From positions 124,001 through 188,000 of the forward strand of contig NW_001799078.1 of NCBI RefSeq assembly GCF_000165425.1: a stretch of 64,000 nt of DNA. Direction: 5' to 3'. Of this stretch, positions 35,281 through 47,548 are shown piece after piece (positions within the stretch are counted from its first letter, which is position 1; the number at the start of each line of letters is the position of its first letter). The DNA comes from Paramecium tetraurelia (lineage: Eukaryota; Ciliophora; Oligohymenophorea; Peniculida; Parameciidae). Below the pieces are notes generated by a model. The model did not search any database. It was given only the letters and a program-made list of their open reading frames with translations, and was not told the DNA's origin. The position numbers and the translations under genes were made by a program.

Positions 35281-36790
35281 TCAATATAACCCTTTAGTTT
35301 TATCCGTGAAATTATTTGATGTTACTAATTCATTTTTCTTGACAAGAGCAGTTTTTAATATAGCTATTATAACAATATAAAGAGTACGTTGACTGGTAAT
35401 GTGTTTATATTTAAAGGTTTTAAAGGTATTGAATTTTTTAGTTGCTTCCTCTGCATCCATTTTCCATTTTTCATTTAATTTAAGTGATGAAGTAATTTAT
35501 AGTTAATTGTTAAAAGTGAGTTAATATAATTAATCTAAGAATTCTTCTCTTTCTATATATCTTCTTAATAATGTTCTAATGTTTTAAAATTTAAATACAT
35601 TTTATCTGTGTGAGTGAATTATGTAAAATTTATATCTCCTGAATTATGATTTAGATCCAAATATCTATGATTCAGAACCTGTTTTTGTTAGCACTAACGA
35701 GAGTGAACTTCTTTTTTTGTTTCAGCAATGCATTCTAATAATATTTATTCCATTTCTCCTCTTTAACAATTTTATTTTGAAAGTTCTGCTTTCAATTGCT
35801 AAGTCTATTATTTTTCTTTTTACAATTACAATTTCAAATCAGAGATAATATCTTTTTTGGAGATTTCTTCAATCTAATATAATGCAATTATTACCTATTC
35901 CATATCTGGATTCTGTCTACTTTACTATTAAGAAGACAATTCTCTTTTGTAAAAATCATTTAATGAAGAGCCTTAATCTTAAATTTTGTTTGAAAATTAA
36001 GTCTTCTAAGTTTATTTGATTGATGAAAACCCTCGTTTAGATCCCTCACCAATTTCATCTTTAGTTGAACTCACTTGAGTGCCATCTTAGGTCATTGGCC
36101 TCATGTCCAGCATTTTCTTAGCTTTGTTTCTTTAACCAACATTTCCACCTGAACCCAGTCTTGTAATTGCCTTTTGTTCTTCGCTCTTTTATTTATATAA
36201 ATACAATAATTCATATTTCAAAGCCTTATTCTCTTTTTTTGAATCTAATTGATATTAATAGCTAATACCAATAACAAAGCCTTCATAATATTGCTTTTCT
36301 TCTAAGGTAATCTTTAATTTAAATTTGAGTTCTTCGATAGTTCTCAATTATTCCTAACACAATTTATCTAATCTTAAGGCTTCTTATTTAAAATAATCTC
36401 TTTCTTCCTCTAGAATTCTCTTTTTCTCATCTGCCTTCTACCTCAATGCCTCTTCATCAATTTTTCTCTTCATGTTCTTCAATTCTTTTTGAACTTCTGT
36501 CATTTATTCTCTATATGCAATCATAAAGTCATCTTCTTAGGATTTTATAATTTTATCAATCTTCCCTTATAAATTCTTCTTATTCAATCATTTATTTACA
36601 TCAAGAATATCTTATAATTTATTATAATCTCGATCTATTTCCTTCCCGTATTTTATGTTGTCTTCCAAAAATACCTTTTTCTTCTAAGTCATAAATTGGG
36701 TTTAAGTCAACAAGAGGTTATCAAATCCTTCAATTGCAGACTTTGTTAATACTAAAATCAAAAGTAAGTTTTACAATTTTGGGGTTCCAT
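35281..36790 (-). CDS. Coiled-coil protein
   Basis: Three introns (23, 21, 23 nt) give 480 aa. The short first exon (MEPQN) joins LLTKSAIEGFDNLLL across a 23-nt intron. Residues about 30-210 are a long Lys/Glu coiled coil (KKKVFLEDNIKYGKEIDRDY, LEEKQYYEGFVIG). A Ser/Gln-rich linker and a second coil follow. The last ~60 residues (KKFNTFKTFKYKHITSQRTL, then IVIIAILKTALV) form a compact non-coiled end. The start lies 53 bp from the start of the TEDC1 gene on the other strand, so the two share a promoter region. The family is unknown. Confidence 0.72.
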
Positions 36791-36843
36791 TAAATACTAA
36801 ATGTAATAATTATTAATTATTTCAATCAAATTTCAGAAGCAAT

Positions 36844-38244
36844 ATGCAAACTGTAAAAGAAACAGTTTAAGCTATATGTAACATCTTGTAAGCATTTGGG
36901 ATCAATAACATCGATCCAAATGTTTTTAGATAAGCAAAACATAATCTTTCCGAAGCAGTAACATTATACTAATCTTATTGATAGATTAAACCGATCTCAA
37001 GCATAATGCATAATTTACTCATATTAGATTTATTTGATTTTGAATATAAATTAAATGAGATTACCAATACCCATGCAGATCCAGATGGCCTGGAAATTAT
37101 CTTGCTTGCTTTAAGAAATTCCCCTTTTATCATATATAAAAATGGAAAGCCAGGGATGGATTATTCATCAAGTAGAGATTTGCTCCTAGTTGTTGGATAA
37201 TTATTGGCAGAATCAGATATTTTTGACAAATACAAAAAGCTAATCGAAAAAAAAGTGGCTAATTTAAAAATAAAATTAGTAAATAAGCCTAAAGAACAAG
37301 ATAATGAGATTCCAGCACTCAAATTTGTAAGTGAAGGTAGTTAAGTCAAGGATTTTGAAAATCTAAATAGAATAATTAGACATTAATTCAAACAACTCTC
37401 TTGTCTATTTAAAAGGAAAGAAGCCCAATAAAACCAGGTATAATGAATATAAGATAACAACAGATTGATAAAATAGTATAATAAATGAATTTAAAGGATT
37501 TTACAGTGGATCAATTGCTTAGTCTATCGGATCCAGATTAATTAAATGAAATTACAGCAAATTTAAAAGAGATTATCTAATTTTTAGAATTTGAAACTTC
37601 AATGCATAGACATTAAGAAATATTTTGGGCATGGTTGGTAAGAAGTGATGTTATTTAGGAAAGCACAGTCGATGAAGACAAAAAGGATGTCAGAGATCAT
37701 GCAGACTATGGATTTCCAGATGAAACTATAATTTTTAGTCCAGGGTAATAGATGATTAAATTAATTGAACAGTAAGTATTGTTGAATTAATATTAGCACT
37801 TAAACGAAGCTTCAATAATTAAGTGATTAATTTGAACTATTTGAATCTATTTCCTCTTAATTTGAAGATGTTTGGGAGAAAGTCTCTTAATTATTGAAGG
37901 AAGACCCAGGTTCAGAATAAAAACTATAATAATTACAATTACAAATTCATAAAATTGTGGCTTAGAACAACATCAAATTAATGTCATTGAAAACATTCAA
38001 AGAATAAGTGTTCTCTGAAAAAGATCTGCTATATTGTTAGGCTAACGATTTCATTAAATATGCTATCAAACACAACTTTGCTTAAAATTCAAATCATAAT
38101 GAAAGTAATGGATTTGAATAGAAAATAACCTACCAATAAGAACACTTTGCATAAAGGATTGAGCAATTGCATTAGTATATAGAAGATGAAGCAGGAAGAA
38201 TCAAGGTTCATCTTAAAGAACTAGTATTTTATCCATTAAAATGA
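36844..38244 (+). CDS. TEDC1: TEDC1-like protein (tubulin epsilon and delta complex 1)
   Basis: Three introns (27, 26, 25 nt) give 440 aa. The N-terminus (FRQAKHNLSEAVTL) fits the TEDC1 opening 'FRRAKFDRPEA'. SSSRDLLLVVGQLLAES matches the 'RELLLALSWLLA' block, and LNRIIRHQFKQLSCLFKRKE matches the 'LMGKLRFRWRQL' block. The C-terminal half is helical/coiled coil with HQEIFWAWLVRS. TEDC1 partners TEDC2 and delta/epsilon-tubulin to stabilise centriole triplets; ciliates keep delta and epsilon tubulin for basal bodies, so presence here is sensible. The match is from remembered family blocks, not a search. Confidence 0.66.
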
Positions 38245-38271
38245 ATACAATATTATTGATCATTATGCATA

Positions 38272-39654
38272 TCATTTTTACTCAAAAATTAGCATGTATG
38301 GTGTTGGAGTACCATATGTGTCGTATTGTCTCTTCTCTAATTGGGCCTCTTCAACAATTGAATCATCAAATCTAAACCATTTTATTGAATTATCTTCCGC
38401 ATATTTGCAAGTCCTAAATAATATTCTAACATAATTATTAGTACGCATAATAATGGCCATTATTGCAAGTTCCAGAATGATGAATTATAGTTTACAAATC
38501 ATATGAACAAGATCTAATGTTTGGAGTACATTACTCAATCAAAGACAGATTTTCGAGAGGGAAGATAATGTTAGTATTTATTCTCTAGGCAGAATTCAAA
38601 TAGTTGAATCGCTTTAATTGGATAATTAAAATTTTCGGAAGTCTTGCAATTTTTTGTCTGGAATTATTTTATTAATTACATTAATTAGTGCTAATCTTTT
38701 TAACACTTTTGACATTTATAATTTGTAATGATTTGAGGTTTAAATTAAAATTTGATTAGTTCATTCAGAAGACAACTTTCTTTTTAAAATGTACATATAC
38801 CTAAATAATATTCTAAGCTTAATGGCAACACATTGAATTCCTCATAATGGATTTGCTCAAATTAACAATTTTTGCATATGATTTTATTACTAAATAAACC
38901 AACAAACAAGTTTGTAATAATATTATTTTCCAATTATCTTTTTAATCTCCATTCTTTTTCAATTTTTGATTCCAAATCTCTATTATTCCCAAGAAAAATA
39001 TCTTCAAAAAAGTTCTTTATATCATCAAAGAAATTATGTTCATTTTGCTAGTTCTTAGATTCAGATCCTAAGGTTTAAAATAAACACAATAAAAATTCAT
39101 GTGCATCTTCTTATCTGCCAAACTAAAATTGATTATGTTTCTTCACTACAATTAATATGGAAATCATATACAAATAGCGTGATAAAATTGACTAGGATTG
39201 ATTGAATATTGCGTTTTGGAAAATTTTAACTCCTAAAAAAGGGATTACAAATGAAAAGTAATTGAATCAGTTTGTAGTTATTTGACTGGTAAATCTAGGA
39301 TGGCTTTTCTAAACTACTTGATGCCATATAACATTTATATAATGGTATTCCTATGTTTATTTAAAATAGTTACATAAAACAATTGTTTCCGATGTTGTTC
39401 AATCCCTTTGGTATTTAAACTACATTAAATGGTTGTTATTGGGTTTAATCATATTTCTAAGGTGTTTACAATTATTTTATAGAAAAATTATTATATTAAG
39501 AAAAGGATTATGGTTGTTGAATTTTATAATCATCGAATATAGGTAACCTTGATTTGCTTTGGAAATTGTTTTTTTATACTATCTAAGAGTTTCCAAATGG
39601 GGTTTGTTGTATTTGAGAATTATATTTTGATCCATATGAAAATTAATTTTTCAT
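38272..39654 (-). CDS. Ubiquitin-specific protease (USP/UCH family)
   Basis: Four introns (23, 26, 22, 31 nt) give 426 aa. The Cys box reads GLNNIGNNCFMNTIIQML (GNTC in most members) and is assembled across an intron. QEDAHEFLLCLF, the zinc knuckle pairs CKNC and CQKC, LIIQLKRFNYL, the His box NNGHYYA and WFRFDDS complete the domain; the last two give the catalytic His and Asp/Asn. The N-terminal ~110 residues are Gln/Ser-rich and unstructured. It removes ubiquitin from proteins; no targeting domain is visible. It converges on TEDC1 with a 27 bp gap. Confidence 0.92.
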
Positions 39655-39700
39655 TAATTATATTTAATTTTTAGAAAAGTTAGCTTGAAAAAGGGAAATC

Positions 39701-40003
39701 ATGTAAAGATTTAACAAGTACTTAAGAAGTCTTCGAGAGGAAATAGTGGAGGAGAGATTGTCGTAAAAATAATACAGGTTGGTGAAATTTCAAAAATTAA
39801 TAGGAATAATAATTTTTTCAACTTTTGGTATAACAAGTGTAAGAATATGATTATTAAGACTTAAGTTAGCATTTTATAATTTGGGTGGTAAGATAGAGAA
39901 ATAAAAATAAGACAGTTTTGATGATAGTAATAATGAGGATGTCCTTCAAGAAGCCAAACTTTTGCTTAATTAAAAATTACAATAATCCAGCATTAAAAAA
40001 TGA
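39701..40003 (+). CDS. Small single-pass membrane protein
   Basis: One intron of 27 nt, which removes an in-frame TGA, gives 91 aa. A basic N-terminus (RFNKYLRSLREEIVEERL) precedes one hydrophobic helix (LIGIIIFSTFGITSLAFY), then an acidic/polar tail (DSFDDSNNEDVLQEAKLLL). The size and topology recall small mitochondrial inner-membrane assembly factors, but no motif settles it. The start is 46 bp from the USP start on the other strand. Confidence 0.6.
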
Positions 40004-40101
40004 CATCTTTTTTTAATATTATAGTATGATTATCCAAAATTTCATTTCATATTTATTATATATCTTATTTTAAAATAATCTTGCCCACTTACTCAGTAAT
40101 A

Positions 40102-41260
40102 ATGTAATCTAAATAATCAGAAACTAGATAGAGCTGGTCCTATCAAGTAAGACTTTTCCATAAATACCTCTAGGAAGACAAACTTTTATTAGAACTTATT
40201 AAACTTTATGGTTGTACATCTTGGAATCACATTGCACTTGAACTTCAATCTCAAGGGAAAAATCCCCTAAAAGTCCGATCTCCTGCAGCTTGTAGGGAAC
40301 GATACTAAAACATTCTTAACCCCAATTTGAATAAAAGTAATTGGACATTAGAGGAAGAAACAAATTTATTTAACCTTTAACAATCTTTTGGAAATTGTTG
40401 GGCTAGAATTGCTTCTCAAATGCCTGGCCGTTCTGATTTATTATGTAAGAACTATTTTTATGCTACTCTAAGAAAAGTCTTACGTCGACTCAGTAAGGCA
40501 GTCGGGCTGGATTAATGTAATTGTATAGTAATTCTTCTTTAGCATCAGATGTATTAAAATAGGTCAAGCCCAGTGTCTTAGGAATTATTTACAGCAAGGA
40601 AGACTCTTTCAAAATTTTCAACATTGAAGACAAGGTGAAAAAAGAATTTCAATAACTTATCAAACAATATAGGTTCACAGAAAAAGCAGAACTTCGATAG
40701 CTTTAAGAAAATGACTTGAACTATATAAAGTCTATGTTGAATCAATTATTTGTAATCAAGTAAAGAATATTCAAATAATGATTAGTAATAATTACGTAAC
40801 CTAAAAGGAGAGGAATTTTAGAAGAAAGAATTCAAAGCAAGAAAACTGTTCTGTTGAAAACAACAGCAAATCAACCATTCCAAATGGCTCAAATGTTCAA
40901 AATTAAAAAAATTCTAAACTTGAATCTAAACTTTTAAACGCAACAAACTTCAAACTAGATTCTCATGAAGAATATAATCAACCTAAAAATAGTGACTAAT
41001 AAGATAATCAATCTATATAAGTTTATGAAAATCTAAATCAACCTCATTCTGATTTCATTTTGATGAATTAATCATAAGTAAAAAAATTATTTAGATATTA
41101 GGGATCCTTTTATGCTCCATAACCTGTTTTTACATTCTGCATCTAATAAAACTTTATAAGCTGGCCAATCTAATCGGTTTAACCATATTATACCCCTTAA
41201 TACCTGACTTATCCTTAATCTCATCCTTTAATGAGATATGAGTTCCTATAGATGATGTGA
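40102..41260 (+). CDS. Two-repeat Myb/SANT DNA-binding protein
   Basis: Three introns (27, 26, 26 nt) give 359 aa. Repeat 1: WSYQEDKLLLELIKLYG, SWNHIALEL and AACRERYQNILNP. Repeat 2: WTLEEETNLFNLQQSFG, CWARIASQMPGRS and KNYFYATLRKVL. Trp residues sit at the usual Myb spacing and the third helix of each repeat is basic. The C-terminal ~200 residues are Asn/Gln/Ser-rich and low complexity, as in many activators. It is probably a nuclear transcription factor of R2R3-like type; an alternative is an SNAPc4- or chromatin-linked SANT role. Confidence 0.85.
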
Positions 41261-41579
41261 ATTATATCTTAAACAAGAAGAACATTATAAAACAAAACAT
41301 TTTACACTGGTTTATCTTCTTCCTCAACTTCTCATCTTCGTTTATGCAGAAGGTTTTTTAAGACTATTTTAAATTAACATATTATTAGAAAAAACGCTAT
41401 TTAATATATATTTTATTTGAAAATTAATTATTTTCTATTAATAATTTTACTATTTTATATTTATAAGTACAACTGTTTTAAATTGATAATCTTTGAAAAG
41501 TATACATAAATAAGCAAAACTTGATTCAAGATTTAAAAATGAAGAATCGAATATATTATAATTATTTTTTTAACATTTA
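41261..41579. other. Intergenic region
   Basis: Short AT-rich spacer between the 3' ends of the Myb gene and the PEPCK relic; nothing recognisable. Confidence 0.5.
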
Positions 41580-42300
41580 TCCAGATTTTTGAATTAGCTT
41601 TAAAGACTTCTGGTGAAGGCTTGCTTTGATACTGTTAGAAGCTCATTTAGAATCCTAAATTTCTTAATATTCTATCATGTTCAAATATGTTTCTATAAAT
41701 AGAATAATCATAATAAAATACGTCCAAGTATATTTTGGATCAAGAATCTAATCAGGAGCTCCAGTAACCTTCCTTGGAATCTTTATTTGAACAATTCAAA
41801 ATTGTCAAATTCTCCAATATGAATAGCATCATTAATAAGTCTTGTATTTTTGAGAGCAATTCTTTTTCCTAAATTTTCCATTTGACCAGCCAGTATTGAA
41901 TAACCAACATTTGGTTCCATGCTCTTTCATTTTAATAGCTAAAATAGTCGCTTAAACAGTTGGATGGAATGGTAAGAAAGCATTTTCAAACAAGCTAAAA
42001 ATGTAGCGACTGGTACTTTGACACCCTTTTCAGTACTTTCAAAATTGAAATATTATAAAATGCTTAATACCTTTTTTGTATCCAGAATTCAAATGATACA
42101 TGTCTTGTTCAGGATTCAATATAGAGACAGGCGATAGAATACCATAAGCATCACATATAATGAAGAAGATATTTTTCAGATGATTTCCAACAGCAGGATT
42201 TTTGGCTAAAAGGAATAAAATCTAATGGGAATTGACTCTTGTATTTTCAGTGATAGAAATAAACTATGATCTTTTAATGAGCTTTCACTCTCCTTATAAT
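41580..42300 (-). pseudogene. pckA: Decayed ATP-type PEP carboxykinase fragment
   Basis: Reading the minus strand downward, clear PEPCK blocks occur in changing frames: TENTRVNS, LAKNPAVGNH, ICDAYGILSPVS, YHLNSGYKK, TEKGVKVPVATF, NAFLPFHPTV, KMKEHGTKCWLFNTGWSNG, GEFDNFEL and GAPDQILDPKYTW. The frame breaks near 41980-41995, near 41870-41880 and near 41770-41785. The N-terminal half, including the P-loop, is absent. Intron removal cannot explain the breaks. PEPCK makes PEP and CO2 from oxaloacetate and ATP; this copy cannot. A working copy probably exists elsewhere in the genome. The edges are approximate. Confidence 0.85.
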
Positions 42301-42850
42301 TTTGAAAATATCGATTGCAATCTAATTACTCAAAATCAAAATAATTTCTGCTTCTTTAGATTTCTGACATATTTTTTATCATCCTTAATTAGTTGCAAAA
42401 TTCATTTATATGATAATTATTAATATAGATTAATGTATTAACAACAAAACATATATTTAAAATAATATTCATACGGATGCTGAGATATAATATAATATTC
42501 CAGTACTATTTTTTTGTCTTATCAATATAAACTATTTAGGATTACAAATTAATATGAAATTTAGTTAATCTGGATATTTAGTTTAGATAATAAATAATAT
42601 TTTTCTTGAAATATTAATATTACTTTATTAGTCAAAGCCAACAACTAATTTTAAATTAAATTTGATAATTTTAATACTATAAATATTTTAATTAACATAC
42701 TATAATTATTTATTAAAAGTTTAAGTCTTAATAAAATCAAAAAATATATCTATAGCTAATAAAAATTTGATTAAAAAACCATTCAAGAGAAGTAATCCTC
42801 AATTCAATTCTATTAATTTACTTAATAAACTAAAATACAAATTTTAAATT
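42301..42850. other. Intergenic region
   Basis: AT-rich DNA between the PEPCK relic and the end of DPH6. Weak traces of further PEPCK sequence may continue to about 42330, but nothing beyond that can be aligned by eye. Confidence 0.4.
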
Positions 42851-43711
42851 TCAATTCTTTTCAACAAGTTCATATTTTTTTATTAAAAGATAATAAACTG
42901 GAGCAACAGAATTATCTTCATGACATATTACTTCAGATTCATTTCTACGAGAATTAAATGAACATTTTACATTTGAATTCTTTTTTTATAAAGGGGACAA
43001 TCAAGAACAAAACTTTCAAACTCACCTCCTTCTCCACATGGATGAAACCCAAATTTTTTATTCTATATATGATATAATTAAAATTGTACTATTTCTTTGA
43101 AATAATCGTATAATTCATGAATGGTTTTTCCTAAATGTTTTGGAGTCAATCCCATGGCTGCAATTTTAATGAGGATTATATTCATATTATTTTGAATCAT
43201 TTGATCTAGCAAAGAAAACTAATCTTGATTCCACAAGTAAGCAAGGGATGTTAACCCTAACCTATTGCAACTACAATTGGAGAGTAGATTTACCAATCTT
43301 CAACTCTTAATTTCTGATAGGTGGAAGCAATAGCTCCAGAACTGACTCCCTTGATATCAGGGTATTAAAGTAAGGCTTCTTTTAAAATGATATAGAGATC
43401 TTCCACTTCATCTCCAATTCGCTCTTCATCTTTGCTTTGATAATCTAAGTTAGTAATTTTGGGTATTCCTGATATTTCTCTTGTCATTAGTGGTTTGTCC
43501 ATTGCTTAAGCAATAGCTTGGATTACATTAGTGCCAACACTCTGATACATGAAGCTATCAGATTCAATTCCGATTTCTAATTAGAATGAAATGTAAATGT
43601 ACGTTTGGGATATAGATTTACTAGGAGGACAAGTTCGTGACCTTCTTGGACGCATCTAATGATATTATAAACAGAATCTTTGCCTCCTGAGATGAGAGCT
43701 AAAAATTTCAT
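42851..43711 (-). CDS. DPH6: Diphthine-ammonia ligase
   Basis: Three introns (26, 23, 26 nt) give 261 aa, the usual length. The N-terminal ATP-pyrophosphatase motif is FLALISGGKDSVYNII (SGGKDS loop). Then come YQSVGTNVIQ, MTREISG, GDEVEDLYIIL, KGVSSGAIASTYQ, RLGLTSLAYLW, IIKIAAMGL-type text and HPCGEGGEFESFVLDCPL, all hallmarks of the family. The enzyme uses ATP and ammonium for the last step of diphthamide synthesis on elongation factor 2, in the cytosol. It lies next to a trichocyst gene without functional link. Confidence 0.95.
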
Positions 43712-43800
43712 ATAATATATTTAAAAATGATGGGGAGAGAGTGAAGATTGAAATACTGTTAAATGTAGAACAATTGTCAATAATTGTATATGTTAATGAA

Positions 43801-44987
43801 TCAATTTCTCTTGCTGATGAATTGAGCGGTGGTTGATAATTTCTCGCTGATGTGTTCTTAGAGTCTGTCAACGATTTCGTTTTATGCAGCTCTAGATTAT
43901 AGTGTCTATGATACCTTTCAGCAGTTTGAGTTTCATAGATTTCTGATTAGACTGCATACCAAGCTTATTATCCAGCAAGTCTTTCTTCACTGTTTTCTAA
44001 TTCTAAGGTGTGGAATTCGATCCATGATTGAGCATCTTCAATGGTGTCCTTTTATTCTTAGATTTAGACTTCCAATTAGGCCTTTCTTTCGACTAATCTG
44101 GTGTGTTCGTTACTCAAATGAACGCTGAATTCAGCCCAGTGAGCAGCTTATCTATCTTCAACGTCCTTAATTATTGGATTGAATGAATACAGTTTTAGCA
44201 GCCTTTTCTGAGACCAATTATTATCTGATTTCGCTCAAGAGTTAAGCAATCTTGGTTAAAGCCTTTTAGTTGACTCCGTGAGTGGCTAATTCTGTAAGAG
44301 CAGCAACGACTGGCTAAAGGAAAGATATAAGAGAAGCTAAATACTTGTAAGAGTTGGGAGTGGGAGGTGTTGTCTGTGAGTCTCTTGTGAATTGTTTCGT
44401 ATTTTGATTTGACTTAGACGAATGAGGCACCTAAACTCAAGTGTTGAATTAATTTGGCAGCTTCATCAATGGCATCAATAACGTCATCAATAGCGGCGAC
44501 CTTAGCAACAAAGGTTTCGTGTTATTAGTTTCTTGTGGCTTCTTCTCTGGCATATGTTTATTCATTTGTTGCGATGTCTTGAATTGTGACTCTGATGTCT
44601 TCTTCAGAAACAGCCAAAGCTTCAATTGTGTCGTCTCTCAATTAAGTGTTGGATGAGATTTGATTTTAGTGATACAAGATTTCCTTTTCCAAATCTTCGA
44701 CAATCTAAGATATTCTTAATACATATTCTTACTCTGTTGTTGGTTGTTGTGTCAAGTTCAAAAGTGTGGTCGTGGTCATTTTGATCTTATTACAATCCAG
44801 CAGCGACACCGTTCAATAACATATTAACTTCGTTGGCTGGTGTTTAGGCTTACAAGTGGGCTTTGATGGCTGACAATACAACATTTCCAAATGGATTAGC
44901 ATCAATTTAAGCCAAAGTTGTATGGGTATCAACAAATTTGGAAGCTGCAAGAGCAACAACTAATGTCAAGATGGCTAGTTTTTGCAT
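43801..44987 (-). CDS. Trichocyst matrix protein
   Basis: Four introns (28, 31, 25, 23 nt) give 359 aa. A signal peptide (MQKLAILTLVVALAASKF) starts a protein rich in Ala, Glu, Gln, Thr and Asp with long coiled-coil segments (EEDIRVTIQDIATNEQ, NSEERLAGQQAWYAVQSEIY). These are features of Paramecium trichocyst matrix proteins, which are cleaved from ~40 kDa precursors and crystallise in the secretory organelle. Codons favour GCC, ATC, AAG and CTC, unlike most neighbours, as in highly expressed genes. Two other members occur at 47549-48683 and 54363-55581. Confidence 0.9.
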
Positions 44988-45600
44988 ATATTTTAATTAA
45001 TGTTTTAAAAACGGATCGATCAAATGCTTATAATGTACATTTAATTATTATTAATTACGATCTAAATATATAAATATCTATCACACACTATTCCTACTTC
45101 ACTCAACATTTATATATTTGTCTCCTTTCTCTTCCCTCCATTTTTCATTCCCGCCTTCTCAAAATATCACTATTACATATCCACAATCTCATACAAATCC
45201 TCTAATCTTATCACAATTTAAATTATCACATCCAATTCTCATCCTGCTTTACAATCCCATTCAATATATCAAATTCTTTTTCAATAATTATTTTAATCAC
45301 TTTTTAATCCATTTTAAGAATTCCAATTCTATAAAATTTATTAAATCCAAATTAAATTAATATCACCTTGGTCCTTAATTTCTCCTTACCTCTGGGGTAT
45401 TAAAATAACAGATATAAAATAATCTAAGAAACTTAGTAAATATATTCATTTTTATTCATAATTTCAATGATAGCTGAATCACTAGACTATTAAAAATATA
45501 CACTTGCATTCAGTACTCATTAAGTATGAAAGAGAAGCCATTAATAATAAATAATATCTTTGTAAATATTCAAAAATATTTTTTTAATTTTTATTATTGC
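44988..45600. other. Intergenic region with divergent promoters
   Basis: Spacer between the starts of the trichocyst gene and RPS19. A C/T-rich patch lies around 45090-45230. No coding exon chain was found. It must hold the upstream elements of two probably strongly expressed genes. Confidence 0.5.
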
Positions 45601-46092
45601 ATGTCAGCTCCATTCTACACCGTCAAAGTAATATCACTCATTAAACGAAGGACGTACCTGCCTAAGATTTCATTCATGCATATGCTGAGTATTTGAAGAA
45701 AAACAATAAAATTAAAATTCCAGAATGGGCATCCATTGTTAAAACTGGACTTGGAAAAGAAATTTCACCAATTGATTAGGATTGGATGTATGTTAGAGCT
45801 GCTGCACTTGCTCGTAAAATATATGTGAGAGGTCATTGGGTATTCAATTTATATTACATTTAAGGGTGTTGGAAATCTGACTCATATGTTCGGATCAGTC
45901 AACGATAATGGTAAGCACGAATCCGGATCAGGAAAAGTCATTAGATATCTATTCTAATAATTAGAATAAATCAAAGTCTTGAAGAAAGACAACAAATCTC
46001 TCTTAAAGAAGGGATCAAGAATTGTTACCAAGGAAGGATAATAAGATTTAAACAGAATTGCAACTTAAGTTGCCTTGGCTGCCAGAAAATGA
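45601..46092 (+). CDS. RPS19: 40S ribosomal protein S19 (eS19)
   Basis: Two introns (23 and 25 nt) give 147 aa, the normal length. Diagnostic blocks: FIHAYAEYLKKNNKIKIPEW, DWMYVRAAALARKIYVR, GVGNLTHMFG, GKVIRYLFQQLEQIKVLKK, GSRIVTKEGQQDLNRIA and a basic end. It is part of the small-subunit head and needed for 18S rRNA maturation. The first intron follows codon 9, a common place in ribosomal genes. Codon use is of the highly expressed type. Confidence 0.97.
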
Positions 46093-46485
46093 TTTATTAA
46101 ACATCAAGAACATTAAAACCTGTCGATATTATTGTAACCACCTCCAAATCTCATATTATATCTCTACAAATCACAAAATAATTTCTATCTAAACTATTAT
46201 TATTGGGATGAGTCATCATATTTCAAAAATCATTTGTAATCACTACTTCTTTATTTTCTTATCAATTTAAGGTTAATTATTTATTCTATGCTAGAATTTA
46301 GTTTATCTCCAATTATGAGAAATTGAAACAAACATACTTCAATTTTAAATAATATTATTATTGATTCTTATTCTTTGACTTATTTTTTTTGGAATTATGT
46401 GCTCAATAAATTCAATTTTATTTTATAAAGAATTCTGAATAATATAATTATGCAATTTAATTATTATTTATATCATCACTAATTC
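46093..46485. other. Intergenic region
   Basis: AT-rich spacer between two convergent gene ends; no supported gene. Confidence 0.5.
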
Positions 46486-47177
46486 TCATATTCTACTTGT
46501 TTTCATAATCCTACTCAATGATGACTATAATGCATTTAATTCGCTTTGATGTCTATAATAAATCTGATACTATTACCCTAATTAATATGTGCCTATCTAT
46601 GAAATTGGAATCTGATTCAATTTTGAGGAAAGTGATGAAATGTCACTTTATCTACCATACTTTTAGAAGTTGGTTGGAGTTCTTGCTGAAAACAAGTCTG
46701 ATTTAGAACTCTTATGTGAGTAGGGTTAATAACTTTATTGAATGAGTTGATTGTTCAATTTTGCAATCGAGTTATTTTATAATTGCAATTGAATGTCTAA
46801 TTTAGAGTTCCAATCTTGAAATTGATTCAACTTGACCTTAGCTCTCTCTGGAGAATCTCTAAATGTTCTTGCTGATCTATGAGGAGATGGTGTTTTATCA
46901 TTCGAAAATACTACATGGGTTGGTGCAAGAGGACTACAATTTATGCATATTCTTACTGATATTATCCTACTACACAACCTTCTAGGCCTTTATAAATTTT
47001 TGGAGAGTCTCTAAACAATCTTAATCTCACTGGAGATAAGTTTTTGGATTCTTAGTTTCTTGATTTAAAACTTGAATCTCCTAATTTACTTATTGCAGTT
47101 GAAAGTAAATGAGCTTAATTGCCTTTTGTCTTTATGGCTGAGTTGCTATCAGCACTGTAGATGCTTGAATTTAACAT
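46486..47177 (-). CDS. Hypothetical basic Ser-rich protein
   Basis: One 23-nt intron joins two frames to give 222 aa. The protein is polar and basic, with recurring Ser-Pro/Asp-Ser-Pro sites (LFRDSPKIYKG, TFRDSPERAK, TPSPHRSAR, SLSSKLNQ), suggesting phosphorylation by proline-directed kinases. No domain, membrane segment or signal peptide is seen. A short coiled-coil stretch may run through DWNSKLDIQLQLQNN. The codon count is exact after intron removal, which supports the model. Function unknown. Confidence 0.55.
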
Positions 47178-47548
47178 AATTTTTATTTATTGCTTAATAA
47201 ATTTTAAATACAGATCTTATATATTAAATAATAATGCGCAAAATAATTGCAAACTTTTCTCTATTTATATTTTATAATCATTATTCTTTAATAATAATAC
47301 CATAATGCTGAATTTCTTTGATAAATTCTATTAAAGGTGTTTTAAAAATAATATTGAGTTTGTTTGTCAAATGCAACACATTTTTTAATGAATTTTCAAA
47401 TCCATATTTTATTGAGTATGATTTCAGAGAAATTGATTAGTCATCTATAGGGGTTGATGAAATGTAGAAAGAAACAATAAAAATAAAATTAAAGATGATG
47501 TAGTTTTAACTTGGTGGATATTTTTAAATTGAATATTTTATAATCTAA
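47178..47548. other. Intergenic region
   Basis: AT-rich spacer between the start of the Ser-rich gene and the end of the second trichocyst gene; nothing recognisable. Confidence 0.5.

Noticed and set aside
45118-45360. 80-codon + frame in the spacer before RPS19
   Set aside because: Starts only from a non-ATG codon, is C/T-biased low complexity, and has no exon partners.
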